The translations under genes and the position numbers were made by a program. Positions 12,817 through 23,100 of a stretch of 64,000 nucleotides of DNA are shown here, in pieces. Origin of the DNA: Vanilla planifolia (lineage: Eukaryota > Streptophyta > Magnoliopsida > Asparagales > Orchidaceae); contig CM043877.1 of NCBI GenBank assembly GCA_023846275.1, positions 14,491,107 to 14,555,106 of the forward strand, read 5' to 3'. Position 1 is the first letter of the stretch. Each line of letters opens with the position of its first letter. Below the pieces are notes generated by a model. That model saw only the letters and a list, made by a program, of their open reading frames with translations. It was not told the origin of the DNA and searched no databases.

Positions 12817-13839
12817 TCAGAAATCGTCGTCCATGCGGAACTCATGGATGGCACCATTGCCATTCAAGCTTGACATAACCGACGCCTTTTGATACTCACC
12901 GACTCTCTTCTCAAAGAAGTTGGTCTTTCCCTGGAGCGAGATGAGCTCCATCCAATCGAAGGGATTCGAAGCTTCGTACATCTTGCTGTAGTTCAATGCC
13001 CCAAGAAGCCGATCGGCGACAAACTCGATGTACCGACTCATCAGATCGGCGTTCATTCCGACAAGGGCGCAGGGAAGGGCATCACAAACGAATTCTTTCT
13101 CAATGTCAACAGCATCAGCGACAATCTCCCGAACTCTTTCCTCCGAGAGCTTGGCGTTAAGAAGGCTGTACAGGAGACAGGCGAAATCACAGTGAAGGCC
13201 TTCGTCCCGAGAGATCAGCTCGTTGGAAAACGTGAGTCCGGGCATAAGCCCGCGCTTCTTGAGCCAGAATATCGCGCAGAAGCTACCGGAGAAGAAGATT
13301 CCCTCGACGCAGGCAAAGGCAAGAAGGCGCTCCGCGAACGTTTCGGACGCATCGATCCATCTAAGCGCCCACTCGGCCTTACGCGCGACGCAGGGGATCG
13401 TCTCGATTGCGCGGAAAAGGCGGGATTTTGCGGCGGAGTCCTTGATGTAGGTCTCGAGGAGGAGGCTGTACATCTCCGAGTGAATGTTCTCGATGGCGAT
13501 CTGGAATCCGTAGAAGGCCCGGGCCTCGGGAAGCTGCACCTCGCACATGAAGCGCCCGGCGAGATTCTCGAGAACGATGCCGTCCGAGGCAGCGAAGAAG
13601 GCGAGGACGTGGGTGACAAAGTGGCGCTCCTCCGAGGTAAGGGTATGCTCCCAGTGGCGGAGGTCTTGCGAGAGGTCGACCTCCTCCGCGGTCCAGAAGG
13701 AGGCCTCGGCTTTCTTGTACATCTCCCAGATCTGCGGGAAACGGATCGGGAACATGCAGAAACGGTCGGGATTGGGAGAGAGGAGTGGCTCGTCGCACTC
13801 CTCGAGGCGGCCGGCTGAAGCGGTTGGAATCGCCGCCAT
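12817..13839 (-). CDS. RNR2: ribonucleotide reductase small subunit (R2), copy 1
   Basis: Encodes the R2 subunit of class Ia ribonucleotide reductase, which holds the diiron-tyrosyl radical needed to reduce ribonucleotides to dNTPs. It is an intronless 340-residue frame, normal for eukaryotic R2. With the first ATG (13839) as residue 1, the iron ligands are all present: D86 (ASDG), E117 and H120 (ENIHSEMY), E179 (VEGIFF), E213 and H216 (RDEGLH). The radical tyrosine is Y124. Radical-transfer residues W49 and Y316 are present, and the protein ends FRMDDDF, the tail that docks on the large subunit. The frame extends three codons upstream of the ATG without another ATG. The gene is strikingly GC-rich against its surroundings. 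It is identical, as far as I can see, to the copy at 37307-38329. In plants R2 is usually S-phase or damage induced; nothing here proves expression. Confidence 0.97.
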   Translation of the reverse strand: MAAIPTASAGRLEECDEPLLSPNPDRFCMFPIRFPQIWEMYKKAEASFWTAEEVDLSQDLRHWEHTLTSEERHFVTHVLAFFAASDGIVLENLAGRFMCEVQLPEARAFYGFQIAIENIHSEMYSLLLETYIKDSAAKSRLFRAIETIPCVARKAEWALRWIDASETFAERLLAFACVEGIFFSGSFCAIFWLKKRGLMPGLTFSNELISRDEGLHCDFACLLYSLLNAKLSEERVREIVADAVDIEKEFVCDALPCALVGMNADLMSRYIEFVADRLLGALNYSKMYEASNPFDWMELISLQGKTNFFEKRVGEYQKASVMSSLNGNGAIHEFRMDDDF

Positions 13840-13985
13840 GAGTGACAAAGAAGGTTAAACTTGATCTGGGAGCGTCGGAGCGGGAGAGGAACGAAGCGCG
13901 GAGAGAAAAGGGCTAAGCGCCGAAAATGTGGGAGCGGGGGGAGCGGCAGAGGAAAAAAATAATTTGTTATTTATAAATAAATAAT
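13840..13985 (-). promoter_or_regulatory. RNR2 5' leader and putative core promoter, copy 1
   Basis: GC-rich, pyrimidine-rich leader upstream of the RNR2 ATG. A TATA-like TTATTTATAAATAA palindrome sits at about 13968-13981, roughly 135 bases from the ATG. A near match to an E2F site (TTTTCGGCGC on the minus strand, about 13917-13926) has at least one mismatch to the consensus, so E2F control is only a guess. Confidence 0.4.
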
Positions 13986-15398
13986 ATGGGGAAATGGAGG
14001 GAAATTTTGCAATTTTCCCTCCTTTAATTTTTTTTTAATCAAATTTTTAGTATAATGATTTTATTATCTTACAAATAATAAATAATAATACAATATCATA
14101 CATCCAAATTAATTAATTTATAATTATTACATAAATAATTTATTTTTAAAATTAATCATATGATTCAAAAATTTTTAAAGATGCAAATATGATATTTAAA
14201 AATTCTAATTTTTTTAATAAATTTTCTTTAAGTTGTAACTTATTTATATATAAGATTCAAATTATTAAAAAATTTTTATGTATAATTAGTAAAGAAAAAA
14301 TGCTACCAACTTATACATTTAATATAATATAAATATTAGTATGACATTAGGTTGTTAAATTATGTATTTGGGTGAGTACAACAACATTTAATGTGAACAT
14401 CACAAAGTATTTTTACATTAAAAAGTGTTTTGAAATTTTAAATAATTATGTATTTTGATAGAATTTATCAAGATAAATCAAAGAAATTTATTTGATAATT
14501 TTTAAATGTCATTAGGTGATGATAATAATTAAACTTAATTTCATAAACTATTTGTCGTATTTAACACAATTGTCTGATAAAAATAAAAAATCAATGAACA
14601 ACTTGTAAGATAGACAACTTGTAAACCTTCAAGGATGAAAATAAGTTATAAACCAGCGCATATAAAATATGAGCTGATTTACAATTTATTGCCATCAAAA
14701 CATTCAAAGTTGTAAACTACAACACATATAAAATATGAATGTCCAATAATCATCATTAATAAGCTCCAAACAAAAATATTGGTAAAAAAAATAAATAAAA
14801 AACCAATACGTTCAACTCAGAGATATCATTTTAAAAGACAACAATTAAATATCCACTATTCAAAGCTTATTATTAATACAATTCGAAGTTTTCATAAAGA
14901 AAGAAAATTTGTTAATTGAACATAAAAGTATGAAAAATCCTAAATGGGACCAATGTGATCAACACATGTCCAAATTTTGAATTGGGTTTTAAGATAAAAT
15001 CAAATGTCAAATACTCCTAAAAATTAGGAAAAAAAATATATATATAATTTGACCTAGATTAATAGTTAACAAGATCCCAAAAATTCAAAATTTGATTTGA
15101 GTATGTGCTTTGGTTTTAATTTAATTTAACTAACAGCTTAATATTAATTTGAAATATAATTTTAATTTAATTTATCACACAAAAACACAATGATCATTTT
15201 CAATCATACTAATAATTCGATAATAATGAAGAATTCTAAAATCTCAAAATTTTCCAACAATTTTATTGTCCTTTATAGAATGAATAAATATGAAAAATTT
15301 GTCATCAATTTTGGTTTAATTTATATTTAATTCTTCTCAAAAAAGTATTTTAGATATTTTATATTTTAATGATATTTAAATAAATTTAAAGATGATTT

Positions 15399-15462
<64 letters not shown>

Positions 15463-16577
15463 CAACTTCATAAACCCTTAGTACAAATGTTGAAAGTTCA
15501 TAACTTGTTTAAAATATTTTTCAAAATTTTTTGATTTAAAGACATTTTCTACAATTAACATAATGTTACTCCAAAAAAATATATGGCATAGAAAACATGT
15601 TTAGAAATATCAAAAGTTTTCATGATTAATCATACAATTATTTAATATTTTTGGATTTTTTTCAAAAACTTTTTTCATCTCAAAAACATTTATGTAATTA
15701 TGTCATGAAAAGCAATTTAGTGCATTTTGCAAAGCTCTACGCTTCAAAAAAGTGTTCCTAACAACTAAAGACAAATGAACAAATAGTTTTGAATTTTTTC
15801 ATAATTTTTATAATGTTTTTATTATTATTATTTTTTATCTCAAATATCGTTTTGATAATCTTACCAACAAAACACACAATGATAGTTTTGATACTCTCAT
15901 CATCATGTTTCCTTGACTTCAATAAATGTCAAAAATTAATTTCTAAGTTTTATGAAATAATGGTTAAAGCATTAACATTATGCAAATAAAAAACCCATAT
16001 AATCCAATCCTCAAGTTGAAGTCAAGTCTATGCACCAGGGACATTTTGCTGTTGCAGACCGTATAACAGGTTAGGTAGAAATTGGCTCGGGTAAAATTGA
16101 ATTTTCTGACCCAATTTCACGCATTACTCGGTCAGGAAGACCAAGCAGGAGCTATAGCAGGAGCAGGCAAAGACCATTGCAGTTTGACCATAAAGGTGAC
16201 CAATAACATGTGACCATCAAATCTTTCACTCAACTTTTAATATTTTTTAATTAATTAATATATCCCCAACTTTATTATTCTTTAAAGCCAACAAATGAAA
16301 TAAATAAAATTAAAAGAATTAATTTAAACGTGAAAAATAGCAATTCTCATTGAAAAATGCATTGAAATTAAAGGGTGGAAAAAGAGTTTTTTTTTTTTTT
16401 CTCAAAATTCATTATTTAAAAAGAAAAAAGAAAGGTCCAAGAAGCTTACAAGTGAGGTATCATCCACGTGTACCGCATTCGTCCACCATATTCCACGGCG
16501 ACCGCATCCACCGGAAGAGGCGTAATTTCCCCCTGAAATACCCGGAGAGAGAGAGAGATGATAAGAAAGCAGAGGAG
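13986..16577. other. AT-rich intergenic region
   Basis: Very AT-rich, with a (TA)27 tract at 15402-15455. No gene supported. The stretch at about 16120-16175 is less AT-rich and one frame reads RPSRSYSRSRQRP, like an SR-protein tail, but it is too short to call. The last 100 bases before 16578 are GC-rich with a CACGTG G-box core and a (GA) tract, plausible 5' leader of the next gene. Confidence 0.45.
15402..15455. repeat. (TA)27 microsatellite, copy 1
   Basis: Pure TA dinucleotide run of 54 bases. The tract in copy 2 (39892-39945) has exactly the same length. Confidence 0.95.
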
Positions 16578-16817
16578 ATGGCGGCAGGAAGCAAGACGGA
16601 GTGGCCGAAGAAGAAGATGGGAACCCACATGTCGACCTGGCGGAAATGGCGGCGGAATCGGAGGTGTTCGTCGTCTTCACCGGCGACGAAGCGGAAGCCA
16701 TGTGCTCTGCTTGTTCTCTTCGATCGGATCGTCATCTCTCTTCTCTTTGCGGCGGAGGCCGTCGTCCTCACCGTGTCCCTCTGTTTCTTCTTCCTCGGCT
16801 TTGGCTTTCGCCTCTAA
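16578..16817 (+). CDS. putative small single-pass membrane protein, copy 1
   Basis: A 79-residue frame in a GC-rich island, starting ATGGCGGCAGG after a (GA) tract typical of plant 5' leaders. The N-terminal 45 residues are basic and serine-rich (KTEWPKKK, RKWRRNRR). The C-terminal third is hydrophobic (ALLVLFDRIVISLLFAAEAV, then VLTVSLCFFFLGFGF), consistent with one or two membrane segments close to the C terminus. I do not recognise a named family. Upstream in-frame codons exist but no earlier ATG in this frame. Competing frames over the same GC-rich island exist on both strands; the membrane segment and the leader favour this one. It is unchanged in copy 2. Confidence 0.45.
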   Translation: MAAGSKTEWPKKKMGTHMSTWRKWRRNRRCSSSSPATKRKPCALLVLFDRIVISLLFAAEAVVLTVSLCFFFLGFGFRL

Positions 16818-17093
16818 CCACTCGCCCTTTTCGTTTTATTTATTTATTTATTTTTCGGTTTATGATTTTTTTACATCAAATATCAAATTATTAATTGGCT
16901 GTACTATTAACTTTATTTCCTTATTTTTTTTTTTCATTTTCCGATTTATAATTTCATCAATTAATAATTATCAAATCATTAATTCGCAATAAGTCGAACA
17001 TTTTTAGCACACGTTTTGCATTTTGATTATTTCCAATAAATACGAAATTAAAGCAAAAAAGAATCTTATTTGAAATTCTCCAAAGTCTGACAC

Positions 17094-17126
<33 letters not shown>

Positions 17127-18783
17127 TTGATAAATTTTTTTATACATTTAAGAAAATAATTAAACATTTATCTACCTATGTTTTAAAACATTTTTTCAAC
17201 TAAAAAATAAATAAAAAACAAGATTAAAAGCCAAATTTGATCATATAAAATAACATTACCAAATTCATCTACATAAATTTTTAATAACACATTTATTTTA
17301 AAAAAATCTTGCAACACTACACCTTTTAATTATTTCTTTTATTTTGATAAGAAAATATTTATTCAATTTTTATATAAAAAAAATGAGGACTACAATGATG
17401 GGTTTGTTGAGAAGTACATGTTGAGCTCAAAGTTTACTATAAGGTTATGATGTAACATGTGATCAACTTGAAGCAATTTAGAAGAACATTTAATGCACGG
17501 CAGTTTTAGGATCCAAACCTGACCTGAACAGCTCACAACGGGAAAGTTTCCGTCGTACCTCATTTAAAGCTGTGGTTAAGAAGAACAGCATTAAGGTAAT
17601 GAATATCTTCACTTTTCAATATAAAAGCATCACATTTGGTGTCACTTGGTTGATTGAGGTGTCCACAACAAAGAAACATGCTTTGAAATATGATAAAATG
17701 TATTATTTTTTTAAGAGTTTCAAATTTGACTTTTGCACAAATATCAAGAAAAATTAACCATATCTAACTTTTCCCTTTCTCTTTATTCACTCTCATTTAA
17801 TATTTCATTTTAAAATTCAAATTTTTACGAAAATATTACTTAATCATATTTCAAAATACGAAAATTTTGATTTAAAAGTTAAAAAATAATCATCTTATCA
17901 TAATTCACCTTAAAAATCCTTTAGTGTCAAAAACATCTTAATAACCTTCATGATTATCTTATAAGAATCATAACTTTGTTGAGTGAATCTTCTTAAGACT
18001 TTTTTTTTTTTTATAATGCACAAAGATTTTTGTCCCTAAAGACTAATATTTATTAACTTTTTCTAGACATCTACCTAAAACCCACTGCAACGAATCTCAA
18101 GACCAAGCAACATATCTCGACTCATAAATTCTTCTCGAATTACCTTCCTTCTTATCCCTCCCCTAGGAATACCTAATATACTCCTAAATCACGTCATATC
18201 ATCTCTTTATCTCTCATTCAAAGTCTTCACTATTATATAAATAAATTATTTTATTTACATTTAAAAGATTTACAAATCACATGCAATTAAAAAATAAAAA
18301 TAAAAATTTTAATACATAAATTTGAATTATATAAATTTAAAATTTCACAATAAATTTTAATTTCGTTACAATAAATGACACCTTTACTAAAAAAAAAAGT
18401 TAAATTCATGCACCGAAACACCAATTGTAGTCCCTTGATTCCATTAAGCTAATTTGTGAAATTAAAAATCAATTATTTCGTTATTTATATTCCAAAGATT
18501 CCAAAGAGAGAGAAGGATGTGGAAGAGGGATAAGAGATAGAAGTGGTAGAAAAAGGAAGAAGATGGAATAAGTTGAGATATGGGAATCTAAAGTTTTGAT
18601 TTTTCACAAAACTTTTTATGTAAAAATCAAATCATTCATTTGACAAAAACTCAAATGGATTCAAATTTGACATAGGCCTTAAATTCAACAACTAAATAAG
18701 AAAATTTAAAATATATTTCAACAAGCAAGCAATTGGTAAGAGAATGAAAAGCTTTCTCATAAGAATTAAAAATGTTAAAATAC
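16818..18783. other. AT-rich intergenic region downstream of peptidase gene
   Basis: No gene supported on either strand. If the peptidase gene had a further terminal exon it would lie here on the minus strand; I looked for the usual short C-terminal tail and did not see it. Confidence 0.45.
17094..17124. repeat. (TTA)n microsatellite, copy 1
   Basis: About ten TTA units. Copy 2 (41584-41614) has the same length; one base just after the tract differs (T at 17126, G at 41616). Confidence 0.9.
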
Positions 18784-19816
18784 CTGGAAATTTTGAAAAA
18801 AATCTGGCTCTATTCCATTCCCATTAATGTCCTTGTGACCGGGTGTGATGTACTTCCCAATCGTGACAACCAAACCAGAACCATAACGGAGTTCATAAAC
18901 TGATTGTATAAGTCCCTGCCAAGGTGATGACAACAAATGGGAAGAAGATGAGAAGACGAAGTAGTATTGAAGGAGATGTAACATTTGAGCTGCAGTAGTA
19001 TTGAAGAAGATGAGCTTTGACCTTTCCATAAGTCTTTTCTCCAACAAGAACAGCTTTGCAGTTATCGCGGAGTGCAGAAGCAAACTGAGAAGACGAAGAA
19101 GAACAAACTGGAATGCTTCGTTTCAAGTGTGGATTAGTGTTAAAAGAAGTTGAGAAGGTAACTCACAATCTCGCTTGCACTAGCCGTTTTATTGTTCACA
19201 AGAATCTGCAGAGAAAAGCTATAACGGCTAATTCCATCTATTTAATCCAATGAAACTCACTTAACTAAGATTTAACAATACCATTTAAGCTTATTTAAAT
19301 TTTATTAAATGTTTAAAATATTAAATAGAGGAAAACATACTATGACTTTATTGGTACTAAATGGTGCCTCTTCTGCTATGAAGGTGTTCTGGACTTCAGA
19401 ATTCCTACCAGCAGTGTAAATTACCTGAACAAATCAAAGAAAGCATGTTCTTGTTAACACGATGCTTAATCATTAGTTTCTGAAGTTACTAAACAAAACT
19501 TGTTTTCCCCTTAGCCCTACCAAATGAACTCGGATTGACATAAAATTTGGATGGTTGTTAGATATATCATAGATCTACAACTTTCATGTTAACCACTTTC
19601 CACGATTCGACATATTTCATGGTATTTTCTCCTGTGCAATGAGTTATTTTTTGGTCAAGTTAACCCCCTCAAATCACTTTCTATTGTCTTAAAATTTTGA
19701 AGGTTTTATGACTCTTCTGAAATTTCATTGTTTCTTAATGTTCAATTTAGCAAAATTTCCCCACAAAATATGACCAGAGTTTTAGTTTCTCGAGTTTGCT
19801 TCCGTGAATTACTTAT

Positions 19817-20152
19817 TTATGATTTAATTCCTCCATTGTCGCTCTGGTCCGACGCTAGAACACAGATCCTCGCCCTTTCTGGGCCGTACCATGCCAAAAT
19901 GAGGTCATAGTTGAGAGATCGGAGAAGATTTTTGTAAGAACATTGAGATGAAAGCATTTTAGTGTCAGAGATGAGTTGGAGAGTTTTGAAGAGACATGGA
20001 TCATGTAAAGAGACAGTTGGGAGAAGAGTTTTTGGGAAATTAGGAAGACACTGAGCCAGGATATGAAGGAGTGAGGATGAAAGAGAAGATAAAAGATCTT
20101 TATCATCGTGTTTGTTTCTTTTTTCTTTTTCTATTTTTCGTTCTTGTTCCAT
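19817..20152 (-). other. unrecognised 111-aa open frame inside peptidase intron
   Basis: The frame starts at an ATG (20152) and lies within the peptidase intron between exons 20383-20339 and 19424-19341, on the same strand. It begins with a lysine/glutamate-rich stretch, followed by LLSSLSSSLLHILAQCLPNF and a section ending NYDLILAWYG. It looks more protein-like than nearby frames and may be a captured gene fragment, but I do not recognise it. It is repeated unchanged in copy 2 (44308-44643). Confidence 0.25.
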
Positions 20153-23100
20153 CTTTTTTTTCTTCTCTTTTTTTTTCCTTTTTTTCCTAAAAATAACCAA
20201 ACAACAAGAAAAAAAAAATAATACAAAATTGAACAAAAGTAAAACACATGAACAAGTTCTGTATTGCACATCAAAGAGTCCATAAACTTAACAATAGAAT
20301 TTAATAATATGTATTAGAGGAAAAATTGTATTACTTACAATTCCTCCTTGATCAAGAAAGAGTTTGGCCACCTCAATTCCAGACTAGAGAAAGTTATTTT
20401 ATCAAAATCAAGTAGCATAACTACAAAGCAAAGAGTGAAAAAGTTAAAGCACCAAATTGCATAAAACCAAAAAAAAAGTACTATTAAACTAATGTTTACA
20501 TTTTCATTGCCAAGAAAAATAAAAATATATGTTAAATACCTATCTGACTAGAAAAGTTTTCTAAATGGTCCATTTCAAGTCCTTTTAACAAAAATGACAA
20601 AAAAGGGTAGCCCAAACCTTTTAGACAGCTTTGAGAAGTCGTACAAATCAAAACACAAGTGTCACTCGTGGAACATGCATGCTAACATTTAAGGTTCATC
20701 TATATATATTTAAAGGATTCAAAACTTAAGTTATTATGTAAACAATTGAATACAACTAAGAAAAATTATAAATTGAAATTTGACCATACAAACGGTGATT
20801 GTTAATGTCCAATTATGTTAACCCCTATTCTTAAAACTTTTTTGGGTTTATGGGTGCTCATCTAATGAAATATTGGGCCTACCTATGGATCTCCAATTGG
20901 ATCAACTCCTTTAACAAAGAATATTAAAACTAGATTTGACAAGAATCAAGTAGTTCATATAATTTATGACTTATAACTCTCTACTATAGTTTAGCAAACC
21001 TTTGGGTGACTTGTATGGTGCCTAACTATCTTAGTTGATGCAATACATAATAGTGTTGAAAAAACATTTATAAACTGTTCAGACATAGCTTGAGTGATTA
21101 GCACATGGTTAGTATAAATTGGTCAAGCATGGACTAAATAAAGTGTAGCCCACAAGCAATGGGAAAGTCATGTAGAGCACATTGACATGATTAATCAGGA
21201 GATTTCAATGTTGATGATATTATACATGAATAAGACACTCCGTTAAGGGAGAAGATTATTAACTATCAGCATGACAAATCCCACCTGAAAAGTTTAAAAT
21301 AATGCCAAAGTTTATATATGAAGTCATGATGATCTCTATCCTAATGCTTAAAGTTTTGGGTTGACGAAAATCTACGATCTATTCAACCCAAACTCAATTG
21401 CAAAAATGCATAAGCCCAGAAGGTAATTCAAAAAAAGGAGTACCTTATTTCCAGAAAAATTTGAATAACACAGAAGACACCATCAGGCAGAATCTACAAA
21501 CCTGCACAAGCCCACCGAGATTATTCCTAAGATCCAAAACTAGGTAGGTGGCACCATATTGGTGAAGCTTATTCAGCGCTGTAAACGAGATATCATTAGA
21601 CAACCTGACAAATAAAATTCACCACAGAAAGAAGATCGAAAATATTGGAGCTATTATAGTTCATAATAAAGGATGAAGTTACAATTCCCTACAAACATAG
21701 ATGTAAAACCAAGACCATCAAAGCAGACTCAAGCACGTTTATACATCATATGAATATTCATATTGAAAGATTCCATCAATCATTATAATTATGAACTCCA
21801 GTGATTCTCTACTGACATGGTCCACAATGTTGTAGGACTATGTCTAATACTAAATGCTGTGAAAATTAACAGAGTTTTAAATGTCCTAATTATGTAATAC
21901 AGGACCACAAATATGTGCCTTGTGTAGTCAAGATATGACCAATCAAATTTCAACGGAACATATTTTGACAATTATTTGAAGAAAAAGCAATGGTACATAA
22001 TTACATCAACAGCTGGAAAATGTGTACGATCCCTTAGATTTTCTTTTTTGTCCGTGTAAGAATCTATGATTTCCAATCCTGTCAAAGATTCAACAAACAA
22101 ACAATGAACTTTACTAAAAAATTTCATGCATAAAGAAATAATAAAAGAAAAGATTTTGGTGATCTGGGACAAGAAAGGAGATAGAATTGAAAGATGGCTG
22201 ATTATTCAAAGTTTAGCAAGCACTCTCAGAGCTTGCGGAACTGATAGGCATTTCCTTGAGAGATTTGCCATGCTGCACAACCCTATGTGCGGTTGCATTC
22301 TCCCTAAGTTTGGTCTAATGCTCAACTAGCTTTCTCGTTTATTAGAATTAGACACTTAGATCTATTATTATGGTGTAATATGCAGATAGGTCCTACGGAT
22401 GATAATCTCTCAATTGTAACAATGCTTTCATGTTTAAGCACCTTACCTGTGTGTATGTACAGTCATGCATCAAAAATAAACCCATTAACTTCAATTGAAG
22501 TATCTGCTTCCAGCAATTTCCATATTCATTCATGGTGGATGATTTGGGAGGCAATTACAGGCTTAGTTGCTTCCCATTCCTTTGAATGCATGTTGCAACT
22601 ACTTCTTGATTTCTAATCAGTAATTCCCTACTCTAATTGCAATCTTTCTCTAGCCACAGAAGATACCTTAGGATGAGGTGAGTTCTCTCGGCAAAATTTA
22701 GCTAAGGTGTACTAGAAAATGAAGGTTTCCGTTGAAGGTATCGCAAGATCTCAACTGTAGTTAGCTTTCATTCCTTTTTATGAACACAAGGTGCTTGTTG
22801 AACTACCTAAATGATATGGTTCCAGTGGGATACAAGTCTGCAAGTGACGCACTATCCAAACATTTAAGAAGACATATGTGCACCATAGAAATAAGGACAC
22901 AATTTCTGAACTTGGAGAGCAATCAAGATTGCCGAGTAAAAAAACAGCAATCATAGCAAATTTCAACATTGCCAAGTCAATAATTTGATTTATGTATCCC
23001 AAGAAAAGATGTCCACCTTCCCACCATCCAACTTGGTATGTCAAATAGTTGCCTTCAACCGAATAATTAGAAGTACACTCCTGAATCCCCATGAAAGTGA

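Noticed and set aside
12889..13818. 309-residue open frame opposite RNR2 (also 37379-38308)
   Set aside because: Antisense shadow of the GC-rich RNR2 coding sequence; its composition follows from the R2 codons and it has no independent motif.
13215..13858. Other overlapping frames within RNR2 on both strands
   Set aside because: Low-complexity Arg/Ser/Pro-rich shadows of the same GC-rich gene.
13917..13926. E2F binding site upstream of RNR2
   Set aside because: Only a near match; expected on biological grounds but not supported by the exact consensus.
16402..16771. Minus-strand frames over the GC island opposite the membrane-protein candidate
   Set aside because: No leader or domain support; serine/glycine/proline-rich shadows.
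15402..17124. CRISPR-like or regulatory repeat array
   Set aside because: The periodic signals are simple TA and TTA microsatellites in plant DNA without spacers.
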